Assembly: GCA_002118135.1 (NCBI GenBank)
Contig: BDIU01000358.1
Location: 62,001 to 126,000 of the forward strand
DNA: 64,000 bases
DNA from: Trebouxia sp. TZW2008
Lineage: Eukaryota; Chlorophyta; Trebouxiophyceae; Trebouxiales; Trebouxiaceae
Reading direction: 5' to 3'
Below are positions 15,001 through 35,141 of the stretch, piece by piece. Below the pieces are notes generated by a model. It saw nothing but the letters and a program-made list of their open reading frames with translations, did no database searches and had not been told where the DNA came from. Both the position numbers and the translations under genes were made by a program. Within the stretch, counting starts at the first letter, position 1; each line of letters starts with the position of its first letter.

Positions 15001-18000
15001 CCCTTGTAGCGTAGAGTGGCGTCCACCAGGCAGTCAATGACCTCAACAAAGCTGGCTGGGACAGTCTTTTTGCTGCCCTTGGAGGCGCCTTTTGATGCAG
15101 TCTTTGGGGTGTCCTTTGCTTTGGGAGTGCCACCTGAAAGCAAATCACATGTGCTGTGGCTGCAGACAACCCTATCCTGATGCAAAGCGCTTCACAACCA
15201 TTGCCATACCATGAGATCTGACAGTCATCTGCGCAAGTCTGCAAGCCTGCTGTGCCTCTACCCTGGAGTTGACTGCATCAGTCCAGATCAAGACAAATTT
15301 CTGAAGTTCAGCGGCTCCGCGCAGCACAATGCATCACAAGTACAGTATTGCACAGGGCTACGTAGCTAAGCAGAAAGTTCTGGACCCTGCCTGATCTGGA
15401 CAAACCCTGGCGGGTGAGCCCTGCAGTGCCCCTAGGGGTTGCTGCAGCGCCTGGTGTGGGCTGTGCTGAGGGGGTGGCTGAGGCAGGGTTGGAGGGCGAC
15501 TCTCGAGATGCTCCTGCACTGCTAGGCTTGTCCTTGCTGCTGGCAGCTTTGTCATCAGCCTGCGTGAGCCAGATCATCACTTTCACTGTCTCTGCTATTT
15601 TGCCTGTCCAATAGTGTTACTCAAGAGCAAACCTCTAGCGTTCGCATGACCAACCAGCTTACAATATCGCCATCATACAAAAATGCAGTCACTAGCATAA
15701 TGTAGCTCTACAGATCATGACGTCACAGAAGCAAGTGACTTTGTTCATGACAGACTTTAACACAAACTTGAATCAATCACCACACTGTAATTAGATTACA
15801 GGAACGCATAAAGCCTAGTGGCGTAAGTCAAAGCAATGCCATTCAGCGTGCATGGTCATTGCCCTGCTATGGTCTGGCATGGCGTTACAGGAATTCCTTG
15901 GGACTGTACACATGCTCAAAACATGCAAGCCATCAGGTGGTTCAATAAGGCAATCAAGCATTGCGCTCAGCAAACAGACTTGCAGATCAGGACCAAACTC
16001 CACCTTGTCGAAACCACAGCCGGGACTTGATTCTTTCCCAACAGTACAGTGCTTTATTAAGGCAGTGCCCAATATCAACGCAACAAGCAGGGTGGAGTCA
16101 TGCGGGGGACTTGCATTTACGCTGAATACCAAGATTACAATGAATGAATGAATGAATGATTGCTCCATGGAGACAGTGTATCAACTGGCACCAAAAATCA
16201 CGGTACCTTGGGCTTGAGCATGATCATGGGGCGGCTGCTGCCTAGCGCTGAACTGGCCTCTTCAACGTAGCAGGTGTTGGTCATGGCTTCAACAAACAGA
16301 CTGGGGTCCCGTGCAATGTAGTGGAAAATGTTGTTGAGGAACTGCCTGACAGGCATTGCTGCTGGTAGCCCCACTGCAAGGGCAGGCAGAGTCAAACACG
16401 GTTGAAGGACTGCCTTATGGGCAATGCAGCTGGCAGTCCAACCGCAAGCACAGGAAAGGTCAGACTTGTATTTCACAAAGGGTTCAGTTTAACCCCCTTA
16501 CAATGGTTTCAGGATTCATGGCTTCAGATCTGCATCCTTTAGCAGCTTGTAACAGACACGCTCAAGTAAGCTCTTCACCCACTTGCAAGTGCTGCTGCAT
16601 CAAGCAGGTTCAGCCTCAAGCCTGCCAGACTCAAAACTTTCTGTAGTCGTATTGGTTTTTCAGGAGACACAGTGCAGCATCTGACATGGCAGTTACAGCA
16701 GCCCTGAATGCAGCAAACACTAACACGCATAAGGCAGTCAAGTGTAAGTCACCAGTAAGTGTAAAACACTCAGACAGCAACTGACGTTCCTCACCATACA
16801 GAGCAAGCCATGGGCACAGACAGCAAGTAGCATGCAGCTGTGACTTAAGTAGGTTAGATGCAAATACCTTCTGATGGGCGTGCTCCAGCTGACAAGGCAC
16901 CTCGGATCTGAGACTCCATTGCAGCTTGCAAGGTGGCTGGGTCTTCCAATATGTGGCTGAAGATGGCTGACACATATGGTTCATGCTCTGGCAGAAAGCA
17001 TGCGCCTGGCAGTTCAAGAATCAACTTCGGGCCCTTGGCGGCCAAGACCTGCGAGCAGGCAACAAACGCTGTATGGCTATGCTCACCTCTGGCTTGCAGG
17101 CATACTCAAACAGGCTGCCACGCATGGTGTTTGCCGCTTTGTCTTGAGAGGTACATGTAAGCTATCACACGGATGAGCAATGGCAAGAGCTGTTCATGGC
17201 TATGGGTGGTCCAACATTGATTTGCTGCTGCAAAGTTGGCCAATCTGCATGCTCTGTGCAGTCAATGATCAGTGGTACATGCAATTTGTTTATGGTTTAG
17301 ACATTGGACCCACCTTCAGAGCAATCTTGTGGATCTTGGTTGCACGTGCCAAAACCTGGACCACAGCTTGTGTGCTGGACGCTGGCTGGGGCCGCAAGAA
17401 GGTCTCATTGTCAGATGCCTCTGCCTCTGGGATCTGCCACTCGGAACCCCAAGCATGCAAATGCTGCAGCAGCCTCATGCAGATTGAGGCAGCACGCTCT
17501 AGCTGGTGGTGGTTGAGCAGCCCATTAGGCAGAAACATGCTGTTGATGCTGTCTCTCAGCATCTTGGTTGCTGCCTGCTGCCGCTCCTCCGCTGACTGCT
17601 GAGGTGCAGGCTCCTGCTGCTTGTTCTCTGGCTGTGATGCAGCTGGTGTCGCAGCAGGCGCGTCAGCAGCAGCAGGGCTGGCTGACTTGCCAGTGCCCTC
17701 AGGTGCTGAGGCTTGCGCAGGCGCAGGTGCTGTGGAAGCTTCTGCCGCAGCTGGTGCTGCAGGTGTCTGAGCAGCTGCTGGCGCAGCAGCTGCAGTGGAG
17801 CTGGCTTGAGCCTGCTCAGGCTGGGTTTTGGGTGCTGGCTGCATGCCAATGTCAAGGCAGAGCAGCAGTGCATCCACCCAGCGAGGAATCTCCTGCAGAT
17901 TGGCGGCTGCCTCTGCTGAAGGAGGGTCTGAAAGGGCATATTTTTGCGCCCAGGCATCTACCAGATCCAGCACAACATCAAACAAGCCTGCAAGCGCAGC

Positions 18001-21000
18001 GAACAAATGTGGTTGTTGCAACTTCTCAAAGTAGCCACCAACTTCTGCAGGAATGTAATGCGGGCATATCAGAACAAGTGTCTTTCAGCAAATGTGCAGC
18101 AATGTGACGTGGGCGAGTAGAAACATCCACACGTGTGCGCCAACTGGGCGCTTTGTGCGATAGTGAAGAAGACGCATCAGAAACATGTGCATGAAGTGTA
18201 GTGTGGCAACAAAAGACTCGTACACATACAGGTGTGCAGACTAGGCAGCTCTAGCAGCAGAGAAGGACAGGCACAAGGGATATGAGCACAAGGTGTACTA
18301 GAGTCACACCTGCTTCATGTACATTGCGGACAAGAGCTGTGGCTGTGCCCTGAGCCTTGTCTTCAGTGAGCAGAATTGCAAGCAGATGAGCTGGTGCTAG
18401 AAGTGTCTGCGGCTGCTGCTGTGCTACAGCCTCCTGCAGTAATCAATAATACATTTGCGTGAGTGTGCATGACTCAACAGGTCTTTGTGTTCTTGCTGAG
18501 GGTATGCCAAAAGCTTTGCAAGGCGCTTCAAACGAGAAGAGGACGCCAAGTATCAAGGATTTTTATTGACAGAAGTGATGATCAGACAACAAGGGCACAA
18601 GAGCCAACACTTTCTCAAAACAGCAAAAGCCGCTGTCAACTGGACCAATGGACGGGTGAATTTAGGTAAAGCTCACCTGAGCAGATCCCAGCTTTTTCAG
18701 GTGCTGCACAAGACTTGCAATCACTTGCTGCTTGTTCTTGCCAGAGTCCTGACTGCACAGAGACACCAGCATGTCTGCCAATGGGAATGCTGCCGCAGGC
18801 ATTGTGGCAACTGTGGCCACAGCGCCGTCCACCAGATGCTGAATGCTTGGCGTATCTGCTGAGTCATCTAGCATGGCCTGCAGGGTGAGGCATGCTGTCA
18901 CATGAAAAGTCTGCAATATGAAGTTTGACATGACGTCATCACCCAGCACCCTGACGTGTTCATGCTTGTCGAGGTCGCTCTAAGACGTATGACTGGCAAC
19001 TCAATTGATAAGGTGAGAGGTACTCAAATGGCATCCTAGCATGAGTAATGCACCTTGGCTACTGCAATCTCAAAATGCTCAAGCGCAACATACACGCTAG
19101 CAATGCAGGTCAGGTGCAGAAGAGCAAGCATTGGGCATGTCCTCAGGCCAGAAAACGGTGCAGACTACACAGAGAATTGCAGACCAACAGTGCTGCTCAC
19201 CTCAAGCTTTGGGACCTCATCGCTGCCTAGAGAAGCTATGAGCTGCTTTTTGACAGCTTCATCGTCATCCTTGGCTGCACTGTCTGTAGCAGCAGCAGCA
19301 GCTGTGCCTGGCTGTTCTGGATGGCTAGTCAGCCACTCTATTGCAAGCTCTGGACTGTTGTACCCAATCTGCTGCAGCACACATGCCAGCTGTCAAACAA
19401 GACATGGTGTCACGCTTTGTGTATACAATCAAATTGAATCAAACTCACCAACACAGTTTAGGTCACTCACAATCACGGACACAAGGGATGCAGTAGAAAA
19501 TTCAGGTGCAGCTGATTGAGCTGGCTGGAGGCTGTCCCGCTGTGAAAGCTGCTGCTGGATTTTGCAAGCAAGGTGTCATCATGGCATATGAGAGTGCCTT
19601 GCAGCATTTTTTGCAGCATTTTTTGAGCTTTGTGCTGCAACTGTTATCACATACTGCAGCCTGCTGGCGCCAGCTTCAACAGGCATGCCTGGCAAGACTA
19701 GGCTTAGGTCATACTTGCCAAGCACACATGCTGGACACTGAGTTGATCATGATCTTGGCCATGAACCAATGAGAAAGCTCAACAGAGGAAAGAGCTCAAA
19801 TGCATACCCTGCGCAGGGCCTCTTCTACATGTGGGCGCGAGAACCCCATGTCAATGATGTTCTGGACCATGGCTGGGTCATGAGCAGCAGTGGGTCTGCC
19901 AACAGCTGAAGCTCTGTTGAGCAGAGCGATGGCAGCGCTGGTGCCAGTTGTGCACTCGGTAAGGATGGTGATGACCTGCCTTGTGATGCGGAAGCTGCAC
20001 TTAGGCAGCTTGTTGTATGACCACAGGGGCAGCACAGCCTTTGTGACAGTTGCCTGCAAGACAGAATACAGGTTTTGAAGCTCTATCACTTGGCCAATCA
20101 AGGCGTTGCGCAAGGTTGAGTCCATTGTATAGGCCCGTGTAGCTGCTGTTCAGGTCCATTACCTGGCTATGATGTGACCACTTCTACTGTTATCAGTTAC
20201 AGACAGCACGCGGCAGTTGCAGAGCTGTCTGCAGTGACATCAAGCACCCTGATGCTTTTGACTGCTTGAAGAACAGTCTTGAGCTGCACAGCTGTATATG
20301 CTGCTGTTACGCACCTGCAGCTTTTTCACAAACTCCTCTGCAGCTTGTGTCTCAGTCCCCTTTGCAAGGGCTGGCTGTGTAGGAGCAGGGTGGACCAGAA
20401 GTCCAGCCTCCTGTGTGCTTTTCAGCAGGGTGCGAGCCCCCACCAGGTTCTCAAACAGCACCAGGAAGGACCAGATGAGCTTCTCTGCTGCTCGCTTCTG
20501 GCCATCCGCAGGATCAGGCTTTGTGATGACAAGGTCCGAGTCTGGCGTGCTGACTGCTGCTGTTGTTGCTTGTTTGTCACCTGTTGTAGACAGGTGGCAA
20601 CATCAAGCTGGAGTGTCAGGACATAGCTGAAGTGTCATAAGCATGCTGCAAGATGCGTCAGATGATGCCATTCAAGAACATGCAGGGGCAATGAACTATG
20701 CATTGCATACACATACGTTGTCGTGCGGCATGAAGAGCATGCAGGCAGTGTACAAGCATCCTGTGTATTGTGAAGCATAGCTCGGAACCTTTGCACCAGC
20801 AAAAGTGAAGTGACAATGTCACACATCAAGTGTACAAACAGCAACAGAAAATTTAACACCAGACATGCATGACCATGTCGACATGCATGCATATGCACAC
20901 ATGCTCTGCAGTGACTATCCAATTGTCATGCTTGCTGCGTGCTGCTGCTTGCTCACCATTTGCAGTGCCCTTTTGTGCTGTTGCCTGAGGCTGGGACTCC

Positions 21001-24000
21001 TCCTTGTCAACCGCATCAAAGAGCGCTTGGCATGCAAGCTGGTACTTTGCCAGCAGAGCTCTGAAGCCAGAGCAGGACACAAAGCTGTTGAGCACCAGGC
21101 CATGGCAGCTCTGCCGTCTACTGTCAAAGAGGACAGCCTGCACCTCGTCTACCACTCGCTGAAGGTAGCGCAGTGCTTCAGGCTGAGTCTCATCAAAGGC
21201 TATGGCTTTCCCTTTGCCTTTGCTGTCTTGCACAGCCTGTGCAAGCATAACACAGCATGTTTGTGTGTATCATTTTCACCCGCCCCTTGTGTCACAGCTA
21301 CCAAACTTAGTACACCAGCAATCTGTGGATAAAAAGACAGGCAGCAAACTGTAAGATATGAAATGCAGGAAATCTGCCTTTGGCCTCATGTTCATGCAGC
21401 CTGCCCTTTTTAACAAGTCTGCAAAGATACAACACTGCTGCTCTTGTTCTGTTGGGTCTGTGCACACTTGCTCAGACTGACAGGCTGCTGCAATGAACAT
21501 GCAACAGCAAATCTGAGCTCAAATGTAGCACTTTTATGAGGTAGCATGAGGCTCAGAATTGCGCACGCGCTACGGCAGGCACAGAAGATAGCAACAGAAC
21601 AAGCAAGATCACCTGCCCACGCGGTCCAAGATTTGTTTTCATGATCACTCCCAAAGTCACAGACGCCGCTTTCATGGCTGCATTAGGCTGGGATGCAGGG
21701 TCATCCCGTCTGCGTGCCTGTGCATGTACTGCCTTGGCAACAGAGGCATAGAAAGCTCTGACGGTGCCAGCAAAGTGCAGCAGCACCTCCACTGACAGCT
21801 CCTCTGGTGTCTTTTTGCGGCCTTTGCTGCTGGAGCTGGCAGCCGCTTCCCTGTAAACAAGCCAGGCGCGCTTTAGAAACAGTCGCAATTTGATAGATAC
21901 AATACCCCATCAATGAGCTTGACCGCTATGCATGTGACAATTCTGGTTTGTGCAGGCTGGCGGGCTACACTTTAAGACTGCATGCTGTGCAAGGGCGCAC
22001 ATCACGCTTGCAGCATGCCCTGTAGGTGTGCAGAACATTGTGGCTTATGTTGTTTCATGCGCATGATGACATCGCTGGACATGAAGCTGACCAGTGGACT
22101 TGAAATGACTTGCAGGCTTTCATGTGCAGCCTAAAGATCTCTGCAAGTCCACTGCTCAGCTGCATGAACCTGCTGTAGTCGTTCGTGAATGAGACTCAGC
22201 CTAGCATGTGCAGGAACAGAACATGCACAGCAGTTGCCAGACGCTTTGTGCACAGGACACGGCCAGTAAGCCTCACCTGTCAGCGGCGGTGGCTAAGGTC
22301 TCTGTGTCAGCATCATCTAGCAAATCAGCATCAGCTGGGGCTGTGCTGGCCATTGCCGCATCCCGTCCACTGGATAGCTCTGCAGCATCACTAGGCCCAA
22401 ATGATGCCTCCGCTTCAGGGGCAGGGGCTTCTGCAGAACGCAATGCCAAGATGGGAGCAGACTTCTGACTATGATCTCCAACGGGAGCAGAGTCCTGCTG
22501 TGACATGGTTGACACAAAGCAGAAGCTAGTTACTTGGAGAGTGCTCCCTTGAAGAGCATAGCAGGAAGTGAACATGTGCGCCTCATAAAGGGGTTCCCTT
22601 GAAGCTTGCAACTTGCTACCCTGGACTAAATGCAGCTGCAAACTAGCATGTTGACTCCAGCTGCAACTCAACATGACCCACCTTTTGTAGCTGCTTCTTT
22701 GGCAGCATCCTGATCCCGCTTCCAATTCTCTGCTACAGCCAGCTGATGCAACACCAGCCTTTCCAGCTTGCCGAGCTCAGACAGGACAGGGTCAGTCTTG
22801 CCTGCCTCAGCGGTACAGAGGCTAAGCAGCAGACCAGGACCCACTCTGACTACTGTTGCTGCCAGAGCAGACAGGCCCACTGTGCTTGACACTTGTCTGA
22901 TGTAGGTATCCCGCTCTGCAGCTGGCAGCTCGGGGACTACCTGATTGCCAATAGCCTGCAATGTAGACTAGTGACCGTCATGCTGATAGACCTCCAGTGA
23001 CATTGCTATGCAGTCTGGTGGTTCTAAATGCAGAAAAGGTGTTGTGATGCGCACAGCAGGATACAGAGCACAGAGAAAAATGCTTTAGGATGTCAGGATG
23101 TCAGATAAACGCATATTTGTCCAGCTAGCCATGACAAACAGCTGCCTGAGCATATTAGGCTGTGTGTTTGATGTGGTTCTGCTTCAGCATTGCCTTGCTT
23201 ATGTCACGTACAACAAGCATTGCTCAATGGCATCGTGACACACCGTGGAATCAAACCGTTGAAGAAACGGCAACCTCTTGACATGCACAGCGATACCGTC
23301 AGACATACCTCTGCTGTGCTTAAGGTAGCCTGAAACTGTGCTGCTAGCGCTGGCTGCAGCCGCACAGAGATGTCAGGCGCATTGTGGGCGGTGAGGGATC
23401 TGAACATGGCCAGCAGGCTGTGGGACGCTGAAGATGACCCAAAGGTTGGGGGCAGCTTTGGCAGGGTGTACAGCTGCAGCAGCACCTCCACTCCGCCTTG
23501 CTGGACAAATTTGCTGCATGTGTCGTGATTTGAGAACATGCTCTCCAACAGCTTGGCTGTGTGGGTGACGCAGTCTGGGAGGTAGGACGCTGCATCAAGA
23601 TCTACAGGTGGAAGCTTGGCTGGAGCCTGAGTGGTAGTGGCTGTAGTGGCAGCAGTGGGCTGCTCACTACCAGTGGTGTCCATGTCCTGAGGAGCCTCTG
23701 CGGGAGGGGCTGGCGGCGTTGCCTCTGCTGCTGCAGGTGTCTGTGCAGCAGTATCATTGGCTGCTGGTGCGTCTGTCTCCATTGGGTCATCACTTGCAGG
23801 GGAAGCGGAGGGTGCTGGAGCACCTGTGCAGCAAGCATCTCTGAAGCTTTGCAATGCTTGTAAGCCTACTGCAGCCAGTGTGAGTGTGTGAGAACGGTGC
23901 GGAGCTTGATAACAAGTAATGCCTGAGCTTTGCATGCAGCAACCACTGCTGCTTTGCATGGTGCAGGAGACCGGCTGCAATCAGTGTGCCGACAGGCCAC

Positions 24001-27000
24001 CTACATATATGCTGACACAAAGTAATAGAAAACGTTGAGTCTGAGCATATGTATTGTGGCCTGTGAGCACACCCTATTTTCCTATCCCTGCACATGCATG
24101 GCATGGTCTGCCTGCACTGCCACCATGTGCCTGTTGCTGTGCAGATTCAGCTGGACGAACTCAGCAGCAACATCAGCTTCACAGAGAAATGCAGGCACAA
24201 CAGGCATGTTCTGCACCAAGTGTGCTCCGCGAATGCTCACTACAGTGCATCGAAAACCCACCTCCCATCTCACAAAGCCTCCTGAGGATGTCAATGACCA
24301 CTTCCACACCCTCTTTCCTCAGGGAGCTGACATGGCGCAGGAGCTCATCAAGCCCAGCCCCTAGTGCTGGTGGTGTGTCCCCTTGCAGCGCCTTGATGTA
24401 GGCTTTGGAGGTGAAGATGGGCAGGAAGCAGGACAGTGCCTTTGTCTGCTTCACGCGCTCCAAGCCAGCATTATTGAGGCAGAGAGCCACCAAGGTGTTG
24501 GGCAGTGAGCACACAGCCTCACCAGAAGGCAGCACACCAGCCTGCATGCAACATTGATGTTTCCTCGACATGCAGATGGGTTGCATTGGGCATCATAGGC
24601 AGAGTTGCATGCAACAATCACAGCACTGACTCATCTTGGGACTTCTGGACCTCTGCAAAAGGAGGAATTGATCTTTCAAACACCAAGTCAGCCTTTGTAA
24701 GAAGCATCTTACCCTCTAATGCGTCACTGACATTTGCACATCACAACTGCGGTGCTTGAAAAGAAGGCTGTCCGGACGGCCAATGGTCCATACGCAAAAG
24801 CACCATTTCAGTCACAATGCAGTGATTGGCTCCCGTTAGCATTGTCACTGCAGCAAGACCGTTGTGTACTGACTGTCCTCACCTGAGAAAGTTACCTGCA
24901 GAGACAGTTTGGAGCCCACAGGCAAGGGTACATCATTTACCTGAATGGCCTTGAGGTATGCCTCCGGGAGGCCAGCTTGCTCCAGTTTTCTGAAGCACAG
25001 TGGGTCGTGGTGAATGAGATCGCTCATCACTGAGGCAGCCAGAGCAAACAGGGCCCCTCCAAATTCCTGCGCGTTCTCAATGACAGTCTTCACGCACGCA
25101 AACAGCTTGCTCTGGTCCTCCTCTGTGCCACGCATGCCATTCCCATGGTGGTAGCTGGCAAGCGCAACAGCTCGCAGCAAGGACTTCAGCAGCACACGAC
25201 GGGCGTATGGCACAAGCTTGTTGTCTGATGGTCCAGGAGGGGCGCTTGATGATGATGGCTGACCAGCTTCTGCTGATGCAGATGCTGATACTGATGTACC
25301 CTCATCTGTGTTCATACGCTCTGAGCCATGCCCCACCTCAATCTCAAGGCGGTGAACCATGGCTTGCAAACCGCCTAGGTCTCTGAAGACAGTGGCAGCT
25401 GCAGCGTTGAAGTCCATGAAGGCTTCAAGGATCCTGACGCCAGCGCTGACCAGATTGACATGATCAGGGTCTGTGTCACGTACCAGTGGCAGCAGAGCAG
25501 GCACCACACCAGCATCTGACAAGGCCGCACAACCTGAGCTGCATGCAACTAGCGCTCCAAGCAGTGACAGGAGAGCCTCCACAAACTGCATGCTGTACTG
25601 TCCTTGACTGCTGCTGCTGCTGCTGATGCTGCTGCTGCTGTTGGATGACTGAGCGCCTGTGACAGACCCGACAGCTTTGTGCATCAGCATAGACAGCAGA
25701 CTGGTCTGTCCTCCTGTGCTGATTGCTGATATGACTGGTGTGTGTCGGGTGCGGTCAAGGAGTTGTACTGCCAAGGCACGCAGTGCTAGCGTTCTGAGGT
25801 CCTCAGGTACTGCTGACTCAGCCTGAAGAAGAGCTACTAGCTCGCTGACAAATTCCCACTCCTTCTGAAAGAAGGCTGCTGTCTCGTCATGGCCAGGCTG
25901 AGACTGAAACCAGACATAGAAAGCAAGCAAGCGGGTGCGTACAAGGTAGCGCCGCCCTGCCAAACTGCCAAAACCCTTTGCTGTGCGGATCTTTGTCAGG
26001 AGGGCAAACCTGCAGTTGGACATGGGACAAGCATGCTTTCAGGCTTCTGGGTATCGAACATACTCTCAACTGAAAATCTTACAACAAATTGAGCCTTCTT
26101 CACTCACACAATGCAGCTGAATCAGGCCTTTGTACAGGCATGAGTGTCTGACTTCTTTGTATGGATGTATGTATGACTTGTTGGAACAGGATCGAGTGCT
26201 AGACTCAAAGCGTGAAACGAGCAGGCATATTTGACTCGTCTGTGTAGGCATGGGTGTTTTGTCTCCTTTTGGTTAGGCATGATAAGCTGCGTACCTGTAC
26301 TTGCCAGCAATGCAAACTGACAGCTTGCAAACACACATCCATTCTTTGATCAAGCTGGAATACCTGAGTGTCTGTGGGACCTGGTGATCATCGACCAGCT
26401 GGCAGAATAGGTCATATTCAGATGCTGGGTTCTGATCCAGCCTCTGCAGGTCAATAGTACGCAAGCCGGAAATGTCCCCTTGATCTTGTTTGGCTTCTGA
26501 GTAGAATTCAAAGTGCAGTCGAGTGGCAAGACCGACTCCCTGAATAGCACAGCACAGCTTAGCATTCATAAACTTGCGGATACTGCAATACTGTAAGCAG
26601 CTCAGTACGACTGCAGCATAAAAGCATCAAAGGGCAGGAGCGATAAGGCAGAAGTCAAGGTACCTCTCGAACAGAAGACTCATCGTCATGTGCACAGTCT
26701 ACAAGCCCTAGCCCCTGCATGACACAGAGGGAAGGTCACAGAAGCACTGGTATATGACATGCTGAACACCCAATGCTGCATCACACAGAGAAGGATCACA
26801 CAGGCACTGATATGTAGTAAGCTCAAGACCGAACGCTGTAATGCAATTTTAGTAAGGCAACAAAAAGTTCTTCAGCTGTTACCTGTTCTTTGCCTCCCCA
26901 GCCTTGTGCAAGAGCAAGCAATCTTGCATTCTGCTCAGGACCTCCAGGGTAGCGAATGCTGGCAATATGTGTTTTCCGAACCAGTGCAACAAAAGCTTGT

Positions 27001-27633
27001 AGCGTGGCTGTAACAACTGCTTGGTCTGGTGCTGCCAGCAATGTTGTCAAGTGCTGCAACCACACTCATGTTGATGTGTTTTGTCCTGTGGTGTTGAGCC
27101 AAAGTAAAATCAGCAGCTGATGTATGCACTGCTTACCTCACATGAGGTGTACAGATGCTTGTTGCTGCAGTTCTCCAATATGCTGCCAGTGACTTTCAGT
27201 ACGGCTATCAATGTACGAGATGGAAGAGCCTGCGTCTCTTCAGCGGGATCGCATTTGAGCTGTAGAGCCGGTCTGCTTTGCACATGTTTTTCGAAGTAGG
27301 CGTCGAAAAAGTTGAACAGAGGCACCCAGTGATGAAAGTCTCCCTACGCGCAAGTGTGGAACAGTGAGATGGAGCTCATCACGGGTGCGAATGCATGATA
27401 AGCGACAGACTTCCGACGCAGGCAGACCTTGTCAGCTTTCCAAGTGAAAGACTCCAACACATCAGCAAGCTTGTCCTCCGGCGTACTCAGCACTTTGTCC
27501 AAGTATGTTTTGATCGCAGCCGGCTGCACAAAAACCGCACCATCAAGCACTGTCCGCAATCCGACAGTTCGCAGATCGCAGAGGACATGCACGAGCTCAC
27601 CGTGTCTGCAGCTTTCTTCGCCTTTGCCTTCAT
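1..27633 (-). CDS. UPL1: UPL1/HUWE1-like HECT E3 ubiquitin ligase, partial (C-terminus off left edge)
   Basis: Giant multi-exon gene read right to left. The start ATG is at 27633: an 11-codon exon (27633-27601), then a GT-AG intron to 27524, exon 27523-27428 and exon from 27343 beginning GDFHHWVPLFNFFDAYFEKH, the hallmark N-terminus of plant UPL1/UPL2. DUF908/DUF913-type armadillo-like blocks follow to about 22700 (for example 26023-24845, with ILEAFMDFNAAAATVFRDLG). A UBA domain is split by an intron: DMGFSRPHVEEALRR near 19850 and NSPELAIEWL near 19350. Acidic Asp/Glu exons lie at 10930-10790, 10550-10400 and 9450-9020. Three ubiquitin-binding UBM-type LP motifs follow: FLEALPEELRAEV (about 5745), FLAALPPEIQAEVL (about 4715) and ILATFPPDVREEVL (about 4210). 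Ala/Gln/Pro-rich linkers separate conserved helical blocks at 3128-2945, 2135-1921, 1525-815 and 480-310. The catalytic HECT domain is expected beyond base 1. By family it should attach ubiquitin to nuclear/cytosolic substrates. About 38 exons are recognisable; not every splice site was resolved. Confidence 0.93.
2040..2370. repeat. Duplicated UPL1 exon start with acceptor side
   Basis: The 5' part of the exon read on minus at about 2140-2040 recurs at about 2366-2258 in the upstream intron. Both contain the shared words CATCTGTGAGTCCCTCTGCA and CAGAACCTCCTG. The upstream copy is diverged and interrupted. Between the copies is a second small tandem repeat of about 22 bases (CTTGCTGACATAGCT twice, 2165-2205). 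Confidence 0.8.
2715..3300. repeat. UPL1 exon flanked by decayed copies of both its ends
   Basis: The real exon (about 3128-2945, minus) encodes a conserved block with VLLNLCAHPDSRKQVMQIL. A degenerate copy of its 5' half lies upstream at about 3297-3205. A degenerate copy of its 3' half plus donor side lies downstream at about 2810-2715. Further short repeats with CAGACCTGGC fill the intron between 2815 and 2945. Confidence 0.8.
4806..4950. repeat. 26-base duplicated acceptor-side segment in UPL1
   Basis: A 26-base stretch at 4806-4831 (contains GCTTCAGCAGGCTGTGCATC) recurs with one change at 4925-4950, at the upstream edge of the exon that carries the second UBM motif. The sequence between contains a repeated GTGCTTGCATGACAG unit. 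Confidence 0.65.
5566..5769. repeat. Donor-side copy of the UPL1 first-UBM exon
   Basis: The exon end at 5769-5709 (minus; encodes FLEALPEELRAEV) is repeated at about 5628-5566, inside the following intron. The copy is diverged (GTTCCTCACAAAGGCCCTCAAGG against GCTCCTCAGGCAGGGCTTCAAGG on plus) and includes the donor region. Confidence 0.7.
12925..13280. repeat. Three copies of a UPL1 exon start with its acceptor
   Basis: The exon starting near 13000 (minus) opens with a segment whose plus-strand reading includes GTTGACACCAGCTCCACAAA. That segment recurs nearly intact at about 13226-13256 and partly at about 13068-13100. Each copy is followed upstream by the acceptor-side intron sequence (CACCTAAAGCAGCA type), so three candidate acceptors sit in one intron. 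Confidence 0.8.
16332..16460. repeat. Two tandem copies of a UPL1 exon edge
   Basis: About 60 bases at 16332-16390 (starts GAGGAACTGCCTGACAGGCA on plus) are repeated at 16402-16460 (GAAGGACTGCCTTATGGGCA). The pair covers the 5' edge of the exon at about 16370-16200 and the intron just upstream. Confidence 0.7.
26720..26840. repeat. About 61-base tandem duplication in a UPL1 intron
   Basis: Two diverged units lie end to end, each with CACACAGAGRGAAGGWTCAC-like sequence followed by GCACTGRTATRT. They fill most of the intron next to the small exon that encodes LGLVDCAHDDESS (about 26710-26660). Confidence 0.65.
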
Positions 27634-28424
27634 GCTTCGTAATGTGTAATCAGCGACGGTACCGATCCATTCTGACGTTTGTTACTTCGACAGCGCCGCC
27701 GGTCGCAGGAAATGATAGCGCAGCACAACAGTGCTTCGCGTGTTCTGGGAGTGCAGTGATCAAAGTGTACAATGTCGAAGAAGACGAACAGTCCAGCTTC
27801 GAGCGCAGCATGGCCTTCAAGTGAGACTGGAGCTGTCCTAAGCAAAGGCCGAGGATTGCTCTGTGAAAATGAGCCTACAGTCCAGGGCTCTGGTAGCCTG
27901 CTGGTGGTTGTTGCTGGACCAAAATTTTGTGCACGCTGACTGATTGCCGCTTCGTCAGATCAGCAGACCGTGTGCCTTGCCTTGAGACATTTATGCGACA
28001 AGGGCGCGGGTGCCGTGCTTTCAAATTTAGTTTTGCAATGTTCTGCACACACTGCTCTGCAAACGTGCGCAGCAGGGGTTGAGAGGTGCCTTCACACCCA
28101 TTTTAGGTCAAACAGGCAGACACTCGGATGTAGTTGTCCAAGAAGCCTGGTGTCCCATAATTTATTGCATGCAAACAGCGTCATGTATGAGCGGATCTTG
28201 CGTCTGGTCAGGCACGTCGATCTTGCCAGCGCTGCTCTCTACTCTATTTTTTAACTGCAAAGGAGGAAGAGCTTGAAAGAGTGCACCTTGCGATTGTCAG
28301 TGCCGCGGGGCACTGCAGCAAGGGTGTCACATTGCATGTTCAGCTATAAACATGACTGCAAGTTTTGACACAATGCCATCCCATTTTCAGTCCGAGGCAT
28401 GATTTCAGCAGCAGATACAAGCAG
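27634..28424. promoter_or_regulatory. Interval between helicase end and UPL1 start
   Basis: About 790 bases. The half nearest UPL1 (to about 27830) is CpG-rich and is the likely promoter and 5' UTR of the ligase. The remainder should hold the 3' UTR of the helicase. No conserved coding block or RNA gene is seen. Confidence 0.5.

Positions 28425-35141
<6,717 letters not shown>

Noticed and set aside
16141..16160. GAAT tetranucleotide run (also near 56693-56730)
   Set aside because: Short ordinary microsatellites with no relation to splice sites.
27428..27649. Apparent one-base frameshift at the UPL1 start, where a Lys-rich ATG frame and the conserved frame disagree
   Set aside because: A canonical intron 27600-27524 (GTGAGC...TTTTTGTGCAG) joins 11 codons from ATG 27633 to the conserved frame in phase 0, giving the expected N-terminus.
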